Assembly: GCA_022652545.1 (NCBI GenBank)
Contig: JALCRM010000006.1
Location: forward strand, 62,001-126,000
DNA length: 64,000 nt
Origin: Lachnospiraceae bacterium
GTDB lineage: Bacteria > Bacillota > Clostridia > Lachnospirales > Lachnospiraceae
Reading direction: 5' to 3'
This document shows positions 1 through 7,399 of this stretch, in pieces. Numbering within the stretch: the first letter of the stretch is position 1; each line of letters opens with the position of its first letter. The translations under genes and the position numbers were made by a program. The notes below the pieces were generated by a model that did no database searches, was not told where the DNA came from, and was given only the letters and a program-made list of their open reading frames with translations.

Positions 1-717
1 CGCGATATCAGGCAAAACATAATCCGGCGCGGCTTTCTGCGCAGGCAGCTGGGCCTTTGCAAGCTGCGGATATTCCGCCGACCTGATGTACGCCACCACC
101 GGTGTGGTCTGGGTGTTGTACGTCAGGCGGTCCACGCGCATCGCGTGCTCTCCGTCGTACTCACAAAGCATGGCGTCGTGCTCATGCATCGACTCCGGGC
201 TCATCAGCATATAGTTGTAAAAAGAATTCCGGTGGCTTTCGCAGAATACGGCATCCACCGGCAGATTCAGGAATCCCTTGACTTTCTGCAGGGCCTCGAC
301 GGTCTCCCTGTCCATGCGTGCGGACGTGAAGACGATGCAGGAGATCTGGTCTGAGGGCACCTCGCGGGAAAGCAGGGCCAGGCATCTGCGGACAAACAGC
401 GCGAGCAGGCTGCAGGGGTCGTAGTCCTGCCCCTCGATGGAGACCGGGCGCCCGGCCAGCGCCGCGGAAAAAATATGTGTGACCAGCGTGCCTTCCCCAT
501 CCGCGATGTGGCGCTCCGCTTCGCTCCCGCAGTACCAGAGGTTGGCGCCCATCTTTTTAGTCAGCTGCGTGGGGATGTTGAACACTTCCTGCCCGGGGAC
601 CGTGGAAAAGGTCCTGGGCTCCTCCGCATCCGGGTACATGTACGACATCTGGCTGTACCGTTCTCCCAGGTCAAAACCGATATTGTATTTTTTTTCGGGT
701 GTCCTTGTAAAAAGCAA
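1..717 (-). CDS. DUF5716 family protein, Hsp70/actin-like fold (3' end beyond window)
   Basis: The first 239 codons are present and the reading frame is open to the window edge, so the C-terminus is missing. I chose a TTG start because GGAAGG lies six bases upstream, and no ATG precedes the conserved start of the domain. Residues 13-18 (IGFDLG, Asp16) look like the phosphate-1 loop of the actin/Hsp70/sugar-kinase superfamily. Family memory: DUF5716 proteins of Lachnospiraceae carry this motif and are encoded beside DUF5717; their function is unknown. Here the gene starts 16 bp after the DUF5717 stop, so the two are surely co-transcribed. The ATPase-like fold is inferred from one motif; the family assignment rests on that motif plus the neighbour. 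Confidence 0.72.
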   Translation of the reverse strand, partial: MLFTRTPEKKYNIGFDLGERYSQMSYMYPDAEEPRTFSTVPGQEVFNIPTQLTKKMGANLWYCGSEAERHIADGEGTLVTHIFSAALAGRPVSIEGQDYDPCSLLALFVRRCLALLSREVPSDQISCIVFTSARMDRETVEALQKVKGFLNLPVDAVFCESHRNSFYNYMLMSPESMHEHDAMLCEYDGEHAMRVDRLTYNTQTTPVVAYIRSAEYPQLAKAQLPAQKAAPDYVLPDIA

Positions 718-733
718 GCTTAACCTTCCGTTC

Positions 734-3700
734 TCACGACCTGTTGAACAGCGTGTTCACCATGTATGCTTTCCTGTCGTAATCTTCGAGGATGTCCAGC
801 GCCTCATCATACTTTTTCAATGCAGTATACATGGAAACGCGGTTGATCAGGGCGAAACGGTCCCCGCCCTCGTCCTGGATCCGTGTGTCCTGTCCGAACG
901 TACCGCTCTCCACGGTGTTTTTCTGCTCCACATCATCGGTAATGAAATAGCGGACCTGTTCGCCGAAAAACAGCACCATTCCGGTCACATAGACGCCGTC
1001 GTACATTTCCTTCATCGCGACTGTACGGTAATCCTCGCGCAGCGAGGATTCACGGTCGACCGTGTAATGCAGCAGCACATTGGCCTTTGCCCTTCCCCTG
1101 AACTGCAGCATGGTCTGGTCCGCATATTCCTGCAGCGCAGGCAGCAGACCGGTAAAACGGCGGTAAAACGGGAATACAATGCCTTCCTCCAGCAGATCCC
1201 CGAGGAAGAGTTTCGCGACCTTCAGGTCATCAGGCGCCATCTCCCCTGTCGTGCGCGCAAATTCTTTCAGGAAAGCCATGCGGCAGATGTCGAACATGGG
1301 CGTGCCCGCGCGTCCCATATCGCCGATCCGTTTATAGACGGCGCTGCCGAATGTCACCTCGTCCACAAAGGAATAGTGCGACACCTGCGCCAGTACGGCC
1401 GAAAGTATATCAGCCGAGCCGCCCTTTACGGCAAATTCGTCGATCAGTTTTTCCTCATTGCCCGCCAGTACGCCGCTGTACAGCATCTGTACCAGCATGC
1501 GTTCCACGATGACCGTCGTATCCGTGCCGAAGTTTTCTGACGCCGCCCGGACGTCCTCCAGTTCGGAAGTCAGTCCTTCAAAATGACTCTGCATATAAAG
1601 CAGCATGGTCTCGTCGTATTTACCGGCCGCAAAAACCTCGTGTACGATCTCCGCCGGCACTTCCCCGCCCGGCGCCGTCTCCGCCCCCAGGATGCGGGTG
1701 ACCAGTCTGTACAGGGCCGCAGGATCCGCCCCGAATGTGCCGTAGTGCCTGACCCATTCCAGAGCTTTCTCATGCAGGCCGCGCATAACCAGGTAGCGTA
1801 TGATCTCGTTGCGGTCTTTCGCGGAGAGCCCCTCCGGGGAAATGGAAGCCAGAAAAGCATCCAGGTCGCGCACGAGATCGCTTTCATCATAATAGTGCAG
1901 GAGCTTCATCCGGATCTCCTGCCTGCAGCTGCTCCGGAGCATATCGGAATCGGACAGTCTGCGGAAACGTTCCGCACTGCTCTGCGTGATCTTCCATGTG
2001 TCGCCGGACAGTCCGGCCAGATACATGTCAAATTCCGGGATCCCCGTATCGAAGGGCTGCAGTCTCGGCACAACTTCCCCGTAAGCGCAGAGCCGCTCAT
2101 AGATACCGGCCACGCTCGCCGTGTAGCGGTTCCCCGCCGCATCGGCAAAGAAAATGTGATTTTCTTCCCCGTACACGGGCAGCAGACACTCGCCGTCCTT
2201 GACCGGATAGGTCCGCTCCTGCGTACACCTGTCATAACACAGGATCACCTGCCGCAGCTCCAGCTCCGGCCTGTTGGTATGCAGCGCACAGGAAAACACC
2301 GCCGCACAGATCCTCGGCGCATTTTCCCGTGTGATCGCGCCTTCATCGAGATACCTTCCATACAGATAGCAGAGCGGCCTGCTGATGCGTTCCCTGTCGA
2401 CCTGCTCTGACGTAAAGCGGCGGATCGCCGGCAGATAGTGGGCAAACAGTTCCGGATATTCTTCCCTGTGGATGTCCATATACATATACAGGCGTGCCGT
2501 CTGTTCAAACGGAAGTGTGCTCTGGTAGCAGAAATACAGCAGCACCTCCTGCGGGATCTCTCCCTCAAAATCGTCGGGCAGCGACAGCATATAGAATTCA
2601 AAAAGGCGCGTGATCGGCAGCTGTGCCTCCACGCCTTTTCCAAACCAGTCAAAATATTCGGAAGAGGCCATATTGCCGCGGATGAGCAGCGTACATATGC
2701 TCATCAGCGTATTTTCCCTCTGCAGCCCTGCCTCGTAAGCCCTGACCAGGATGCGGAAAAGCAGTTTTGAAAAGGTCTTCTGCCTGAGTGCCAGCTGGTT
2801 GACCTGTGTCATGACTGTTACGGTCAACATATCTTTGCGGGCCGCGTACCAGAGAACCTGGACCGCAAAATCGTCGAGCATCCCTATGATCGGCGGGCTG
2901 ACGCTCACCAGCTGCATAGCCTCGAGATAGAGGATCGGGCTGCGCACGCCGCCGGCGTACAGCTGCTGCAGTGTCTCCCAGCGCATGGAAGGCCGCTTCC
3001 TGTAACTGTCGGAAAGATACATGGACAGCCACGCGATGCGCCAGCTGTACGGATTTTTCCTGCGCTCCGCCTCCACGCGGTCAGATGCGTCACAGGTATC
3101 GAGAATGGAGCCGCCGCCTGTCACCAGCGCTCCCAGATACTCTCTGTAGCAGGCGATCTCCGGATCGCGCTGCCTGCCGAAGCGGCTGTCGAAGTCATCC
3201 AGCCCCCAGGCAGCTTCCCTCGTCTGTCCGGCCGTGATATCCAGATGGACGCGGTACAGTGCCGCAGCCGGGTCGTCCGGTTCTATGGCAGTCATCCGGT
3301 CGACGACTACGCCGGTCTGAGCCAGCCACTCCCGCCCGTTCATCTTCCTTGCGCGGTAGTCTTCGTAATACTGTACGATCTTTACGGTATCCAGACGGTA
3401 TTCCCTGCGGATCTGGTATCCGGGATCCGCACTGCAGTGGGTCGCTGCCGCCTCCACAGGGATCGTGATATCGGCAAAAGCACCGCGGAGCCTGACTGCC
3501 CCGCAGTTTATACCGGCGTGCATACGGGAAGGATCGAGGATGTAATGCACCTCGCAGCTGCTCCCGCTGAAATCATCCTGTGTGATCCTGCCTTTTACAG
3601 GCGAAAGAAAGTCACCTTCCGTGGTGACGTCGATCTGCGTGCAGCCCCAGCCATTTCTGGTGAGCCGGAAATAATATTCGATCGGTGCAGCCGTTTCCGC

Positions 3701-4327
3701 ACTCACATCCGTCCGGATGGACGGCACCTCCGGATAGTACTCGATCGCTGTCTTTCTGTGGACGGCGATCAGAAATTCCTCCAGATTCTGTGCATTGCCG
3801 GTTACGGCGGAAAGTCCCCGCCACAGTTCCAGTTCATCACCTGTCCCGGAAGAGGCAAGCATCTGGCCGAAAGCCGGGTCATAAAAGAGCTGCAGCGCCT
3901 CATCCCAGCTGCTCTTGGCAAGGCCGGCAAAATGCGGCAGATCCGTGATCGGTCCGATGGAAGACCCCGGTGCCGGAGTTTCGACCGCTGCCCGAAACGG
4001 CAGCTTATACTCCCCCTGGTTGGAAATGATGCGAAAATATCCTTCGACGATATCCCCCTCCGAAAAGGGCTCAGCATCGAAACGCCAGGTGATCTCGTCG
4101 GCGGCGCCGGCGAATTCATCTGTGACCAGCTGCATGGATACACAGGAAGAAGTGACAAAACCGTCAGCGCTGACGCCCGGAGGCCCGTATACGGTAAAAG
4201 CCCCCTCCGCCTGAGCACCCGGTTTTACACTGATGTTTACCGACTCCTCCGAAAAAGTGAGGTCGCCGTATTTTACGTGAAATTGTTCTCCCGACATCCG
4301 TCCGGAGATCGTGTGGAAATTTCCCAT
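734..4327 (-). CDS. DUF5717 family protein, very large (1197 aa)
   Basis: This is one uninterrupted reading frame of 1197 residues. The first ~190 residues are beta-rich and Ig-like (repeated V-x-V/G-x-F patterns). From about residue 300 onward the protein is helical, with many Tyr/Leu-rich segments of TPR-like character (for example EYLGALV, LYMYMDIH, DMYLAGLSG). There is no signal peptide, membrane segment or catalytic motif. Recognition: it matches my memory of the DUF5717 family, which accompanies DUF5716 in Lachnospiraceae. A weak AGAGG lies just before the chosen ATG; a second in-frame ATG ten codons later (MSGEQ) is also possible. The likely role is a scaffold or partner of the Hsp70-like downstream protein, which is inference. 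An extended -10 box and an inverted repeat lie upstream. Confidence 0.75.
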   Translation of the reverse strand: MGNFHTISGRMSGEQFHVKYGDLTFSEESVNISVKPGAQAEGAFTVYGPPGVSADGFVTSSCVSMQLVTDEFAGAADEITWRFDAEPFSEGDIVEGYFRIISNQGEYKLPFRAAVETPAPGSSIGPITDLPHFAGLAKSSWDEALQLFYDPAFGQMLASSGTGDELELWRGLSAVTGNAQNLEEFLIAVHRKTAIEYYPEVPSIRTDVSAETAAPIEYYFRLTRNGWGCTQIDVTTEGDFLSPVKGRITQDDFSGSSCEVHYILDPSRMHAGINCGAVRLRGAFADITIPVEAAATHCSADPGYQIRREYRLDTVKIVQYYEDYRARKMNGREWLAQTGVVVDRMTAIEPDDPAAALYRVHLDITAGQTREAAWGLDDFDSRFGRQRDPEIACYREYLGALVTGGGSILDTCDASDRVEAERRKNPYSWRIAWLSMYLSDSYRKRPSMRWETLQQLYAGGVRSPILYLEAMQLVSVSPPIIGMLDDFAVQVLWYAARKDMLTVTVMTQVNQLALRQKTFSKLLFRILVRAYEAGLQRENTLMSICTLLIRGNMASSEYFDWFGKGVEAQLPITRLFEFYMLSLPDDFEGEIPQEVLLYFCYQSTLPFEQTARLYMYMDIHREEYPELFAHYLPAIRRFTSEQVDRERISRPLCYLYGRYLDEGAITRENAPRICAAVFSCALHTNRPELELRQVILCYDRCTQERTYPVKDGECLLPVYGEENHIFFADAAGNRYTASVAGIYERLCAYGEVVPRLQPFDTGIPEFDMYLAGLSGDTWKITQSSAERFRRLSDSDMLRSSCRQEIRMKLLHYYDESDLVRDLDAFLASISPEGLSAKDRNEIIRYLVMRGLHEKALEWVRHYGTFGADPAALYRLVTRILGAETAPGGEVPAEIVHEVFAAGKYDETMLLYMQSHFEGLTSELEDVRAASENFGTDTTVIVERMLVQMLYSGVLAGNEEKLIDEFAVKGGSADILSAVLAQVSHYSFVDEVTFGSAVYKRIGDMGRAGTPMFDICRMAFLKEFARTTGEMAPDDLKVAKLFLGDLLEEGIVFPFYRRFTGLLPALQEYADQTMLQFRGRAKANVLLHYTVDRESSLREDYRTVAMKEMYDGVYVTGMVLFFGEQVRYFITDDVEQKNTVESGTFGQDTRIQDEGGDRFALINRVSMYTALKKYDEALDILEDYDRKAYMVNTLFNRS

Positions 4328-4363
4328 GTGACCTCTGATCGCAGAACCGTGCAGTGAACAGCA

Positions 4364-4399
4364 ATATCCCCGGCGGGGAAACCCGTCGGGGATATTTTA
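4364..4399 (-). promoter_or_regulatory. Inverted repeat overlapping the putative promoter of the DUF5717/DUF5716 operon
   Basis: Arms of 14 bp (4364-4377 and 4382-4395) flank a GAAA loop, with one G/T mismatch. The minus-strand sequence TGGTAAAAT (extended -10, TAAAAT at 4394-4399) overlaps the outer arm, so transcription would begin inside the repeat. That placement suits an operator, or a 5'-terminal RNA hairpin. No good -35 box is visible. Confidence 0.45.
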
Positions 4400-4473
4400 C
4401 CACATCTTGTGTTTTCGCACTCTCTAATGTACAAATTTCAGACAAAATAGTGAGCAGGGTCCCTTAGCCGGAG

Positions 4474-4555
4474 CCTTCGGAATGCGGCATGCGCCTGCCG
4501 GGCACGCTATGCCCGTATATGCCTGCGCCTTTGGTATGCGGCATGCGCCCGCCGG
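4474..4555. repeat. Pair of 28-bp imperfect direct repeats in a non-coding spacer
   Basis: Copies at 4474-4501 and 4528-4555 share the core ATGCGGCATGCGCC and differ at three positions. Start-to-start distance is 54 bp. The spacer 4328-4800 is the longest gene-free stretch of the window (473 bp). It holds these repeats, the hairpins listed next, and the promoter of the DUF5717 operon. I see no supported gene in it. Confidence 0.6.
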
Positions 4556-4581
4556 CGAGTGAATGCGCAGCATTCACTTGC
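4555..4581. repeat. 12-bp-arm hairpin adjoining the direct repeats
   Basis: The arms 4555-4566 and 4570-4581 (core AGTGAATGC / GCATTCACT) enclose a 3-base loop, with one G-T pair. There is no T-run on either side, so it is not a standard terminator. It may belong to the same repetitive extragenic element as the adjacent direct repeats. Confidence 0.55.
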
Positions 4582-4672
4582 GAACTGCTGTCACTAAGGC
4601 TGCTTTGAATTTGGCCATAGCTTGTAAACCAAGTATCCACACTTCAGGGGCACGCAAATTGTCGAAGGGCAG

Positions 4673-4715
4673 TTTTGATCGTTTGACCACCAAAACAGGC
4701 CCCAAACGATCAAAA
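4673..4715 (-). terminator. Inverted repeat downstream of htpG, possible terminator
   Basis: The arms TTTTGATCGTTTG (4673-4685) and CAAACGATCAAAA (4703-4715) are perfect over 13 bp with a 17-base loop. It lies about 85 bp past the htpG stop and ends in a short T run in either direction. The stem is not GC-rich and the loop is long, so terminator activity is uncertain. Confidence 0.4.
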
Positions 4716-4800
4716 ACGCTTCCAAAAGTTCTTTTTCGAGGCGCGGCACATCATTTCGATCCCGAAAGCCTTCGCCGCGAACAAATCAGGTTTCAGAAAC

Positions 4801-7107
4801 TCAGTCAGCCTTGTTTTCTTCCGGCGCCGTCTCCTCCACGGTCACATCCTGCGCAGGCACTTCCTCCACCTTTGCATCGGCCGTACCGGCAGCATCAGCA
4901 TTTCCTTCATCAGCATCTCCGGCAGCCGCATCCTCAGGTGCTCCCTTGGCAAGTGCCAGCATGATATCGTTGGTGCGGGTGACAAACTTTGTCATATCCG
5001 CGGGGTCGAGCGGAGCGTTCTGCAGGCGTGCCATATCATACAACTGCTCGCAGATCTGCCTGCCCGTGCTGCTGTCGCCATGCTCCAGCACATACTGCAC
5101 CAGCGGGTGCGAGGCATTCAGAACCAGCGTCTCCCCTTCGTGGGCATAGTCGCCGAGTCCCATGTCACTGTTCGGTGAATACATCTTCATCATATCCATC
5201 ATACGGCGGTTCTGTTCCTCCACCGTAAGGATGGAAGCCACCTTTTTGTCACGCAGCTTCTGCAAAGAAATGCTGATCTTGTCTTTGCCCAGCGCCTTGC
5301 GCACCGTCTTGGTGATCTCTTCTTCCTGCTTCTTCAGTTCCTCCGCCGTCTTTTTGCCGGTCTTGGCTTTCAGAGCATCCTGTACGGAAGCATCCACGCG
5401 GGCAAAATGGATACCCTCGTTTTTCGCTTCGAGCTGGGAGATGAACGGCTGGTCGATCGAATTGTCGAGGATAAAAGCCTGCATCTTCTGGGAGCGGAAC
5501 ATGGAAATATACTGTCCCTGCTGCCTGACATCCGTCACATAGTAGATCGTGCGGTCGACAGGCTTCTCTTCCGCCTTTTCTTCCGGTTTTTCTTCTGCCT
5601 TCTCTGCGGTCTGACCTTCTGTCTTTTCTTCTTGCTTCTCTGCAGTCTGACCTTCTGTCTTTTCTTCCGGCTTCTCTTCCGCCTTCTCCGCAGTCTGACC
5701 TTCCGGCTTTTCTTCCGCCTTCTCTTCCTCGCCGGCGTTTTTGTTGATCTCGAGGGCATCCGGGAGCACGATGTACTTTCCGTCAAGATCCTTGAAGAGG
5801 ATGTAATCTGTCATCTTCTCGCAGAACTTGTCGTCCTTGAGGCAGCCGTATTTAATGAACGGACTGATATCGTCCCAGTATTTCTCATAGGAGGCACGGT
5901 CTGTCTTGCACATGCCGGACAGCTTTTCCGTCACCTTCTTGGTAATGTAATCGGAGATCTTCTTAACGAACCCGTCGTTCTGCAGCGCAGACCTGGACAC
6001 GTTCAGCGGAAGGTCAGGGCAGTCTATGACACCCTTGAGGAGCATCAGGTATTCCGGTATGACCTCTTTGATATTGTCCGCAACGAAGACCTGATTGTTG
6101 TAGAGCTTTACCACGCCCTCGATCGACTCGTACCCCAGATTGATCTTGGGGAAGTACAGAATACCCTTGAGATTGAAGGGATAGTCCATATTGAGGTGGA
6201 TCCAGAACAGCGGTTCCTTATAGTCATTGAATACCTTGCGGTAGAAGGCCTTGTACTCTTCGTCCGTGCAGTCCTTCGGCGCCTTTGTCCAGAGCGGATG
6301 GATGTCGTTCATGAGCTCCGGTCTCTTCTTGATCTTGAAACGCTTTTCCGCCGGCTTTTCGTCCTTTTTCTCACCGTTGCTGCTGTCTGCCGCGGTGCTC
6401 TTTTCCGGAGGAAGTTCCTCGATCACGGTATCGGAAGGTATGCGTTCGGATTCAGTGACGATCTGCGTATCGTTCGGATCCAGGCTGGAAAGATAGATCT
6501 CCACCGGCATGAAGGAACAGTACTTCCTTATCGTCTCCTCCGTCTTGTAATAATTGGAAAACTCTACGCTTTCGGAATTGAGGTGCAGCGTGATCTTCGT
6601 ACCGAAGCCCTTCTTCGAGCCTTCGTCCATACGGAATTCGCTGCCGCCGTCGCATTCCCAGTGTACGGCCTTCGCGCCTTCTGCAAAGGAGAGCGTATCG
6701 ATCTCCACGAGATCCGCCACCATGAACGCCGAATAAAAGCCCAGTCCGAAGTGTCCGATGATCTGGTCGTTGTTGGCCTTGTCCTTGTATTTTTCAAAGA
6801 AGTCCGCAGCGCCGGAGAAAGCAATATTATTGATGTACTCCTTCACCTCATCGGCCGTCATGCCGATGCCGTTATCGGTAAAGGTCATTGTCTTCTCACC
6901 GGGATCCACCGTGACGTCGATCCTGGCTTTGTAGCCTTCCGGATAAGTGAACTCGCCGATACCTTCCAGTTTCTTCAGCTTCGTGATCGCGTCGCAGCCA
7001 TTGGAAACCATTTCACGGACGAAGATGTCATGATCGGAATAAAGCCATTTCTTGATGATCGGGAACATGTTTTCACTGTTGATCGAAAGATTGCCTTTTT
7101 CTGCCAT
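4801..7107 (-). CDS. htpG: Molecular chaperone HtpG (bacterial Hsp90) with unusual inserts
   Basis: Hsp90 ATP-dependent chaperone, cytosolic. The N-terminal GHKL ATPase domain shows SNGCDAITKL (about residue 35), DNGIGMT (about 79) and GHFGLGFYSAFMV (about 118). The middle domain contains NVSRSALQND. At 768 residues it is longer than typical HtpG (about 620-680). The excess comes from three places: a charged linker after the N domain (about residues 235-262), a Glu/Lys/Thr/Gln repeat at about residues 460-517, and an acidic Ala/Glu-rich tail of about 50 residues. The ATG is preceded by GGGAGG with 8-nt spacing. A sigma-A promoter and a CIRCE element lie upstream, so HrcA control is likely. 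It is monocistronic by context. Confidence 0.96.
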   Translation of the reverse strand: MAEKGNLSINSENMFPIIKKWLYSDHDIFVREMVSNGCDAITKLKKLEGIGEFTYPEGYKARIDVTVDPGEKTMTFTDNGIGMTADEVKEYINNIAFSGAADFFEKYKDKANNDQIIGHFGLGFYSAFMVADLVEIDTLSFAEGAKAVHWECDGGSEFRMDEGSKKGFGTKITLHLNSESVEFSNYYKTEETIRKYCSFMPVEIYLSSLDPNDTQIVTESERIPSDTVIEELPPEKSTAADSSNGEKKDEKPAEKRFKIKKRPELMNDIHPLWTKAPKDCTDEEYKAFYRKVFNDYKEPLFWIHLNMDYPFNLKGILYFPKINLGYESIEGVVKLYNNQVFVADNIKEVIPEYLMLLKGVIDCPDLPLNVSRSALQNDGFVKKISDYITKKVTEKLSGMCKTDRASYEKYWDDISPFIKYGCLKDDKFCEKMTDYILFKDLDGKYIVLPDALEINKNAGEEEKAEEKPEGQTAEKAEEKPEEKTEGQTAEKQEEKTEGQTAEKAEEKPEEKAEEKPVDRTIYYVTDVRQQGQYISMFRSQKMQAFILDNSIDQPFISQLEAKNEGIHFARVDASVQDALKAKTGKKTAEELKKQEEEITKTVRKALGKDKISISLQKLRDKKVASILTVEEQNRRMMDMMKMYSPNSDMGLGDYAHEGETLVLNASHPLVQYVLEHGDSSTGRQICEQLYDMARLQNAPLDPADMTKFVTRTNDIMLALAKGAPEDAAAGDADEGNADAAGTADAKVEEVPAQDVTVEETAPEENKAD
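5559..5729 (-). repeat. Internal tandem repeats in htpG (EEKPEGQTAEKA-like)
   Basis: Degenerate units encoding EGQTAEKA and EEKPEEK alternate through this stretch, at about residues 460-517 of HtpG. They sit between IVLPDALEINKN and the conserved TIYYVTDVRQQGQY segment, inside the middle domain. Such units can change copy number by slippage. Confidence 0.75.
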
Positions 7108-7169
7108 TTCAAAAACCTCCCGGATAATATTCTGCAGATCCGCTCCTGCGGATCATTGTCTTGAAATGA

Positions 7170-7198
7170 AGTTTAGTCACGGAATGACTTAAAGTCAA
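7170..7198 (-). promoter_or_regulatory. Sigma-A promoter of htpG
   Basis: On the minus strand TTGACT (7193-7198) and TAAACT (7170-7175) are separated by exactly 17 bp. This is a near-consensus vegetative promoter, and the only good one in the htpG upstream region. Confidence 0.8.
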
Positions 7199-7205
7199 CA
7201 AAAAA

Positions 7206-7232
7206 TTAGCACTCATTGGCTATGAGTGCTAA
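7206..7232. promoter_or_regulatory. CIRCE element (HrcA operator)
   Basis: TTAGCACTC, nine bases, GAGTGCTAA: a perfect CIRCE consensus. It lies 7 bp upstream of the htpG -35 box. The only gene this intergenic region can promote is htpG, because the other neighbour (cls) ends here. Family knowledge: CIRCE is bound by HrcA and normally controls groESL and dnaK operons. Confidence 0.93.
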
Positions 7233-7399
7233 TAATTTTCGGAAAAGTGGCCTGAATCCGCGGTTTTCCGCAATTCTAAAACTTTTATAAATTGCCGTAC
7301 GCTGTCCGAGAAGGTTAAAACACGAACGACACAGCGATCCTGACTGAACATGGCAGCGATTCTGAAAATCCGGTGGTTCAGAACATGGAGCGCGGTGCT

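Noticed and set aside
437-1540. Long plus-strand reading frame antisense to the DUF5717 gene
   Set aside because: High-GC shadow frame with Arg/His/Gln-rich composition, no ribosome site and no recognisable domain; the opposite strand carries a convincing gene.
4563-4964. Possible small plus-strand gene in the repeat spacer
   Set aside because: It runs into the end of htpG in antisense, lacks a ribosome site and ends in Pro/His low complexity.
5407-7164. 585-codon plus-strand frame antisense to htpG
   Set aside because: Leu/Phe/Arg-rich complement of the Glu/Lys repeats; htpG on the other strand is certain.
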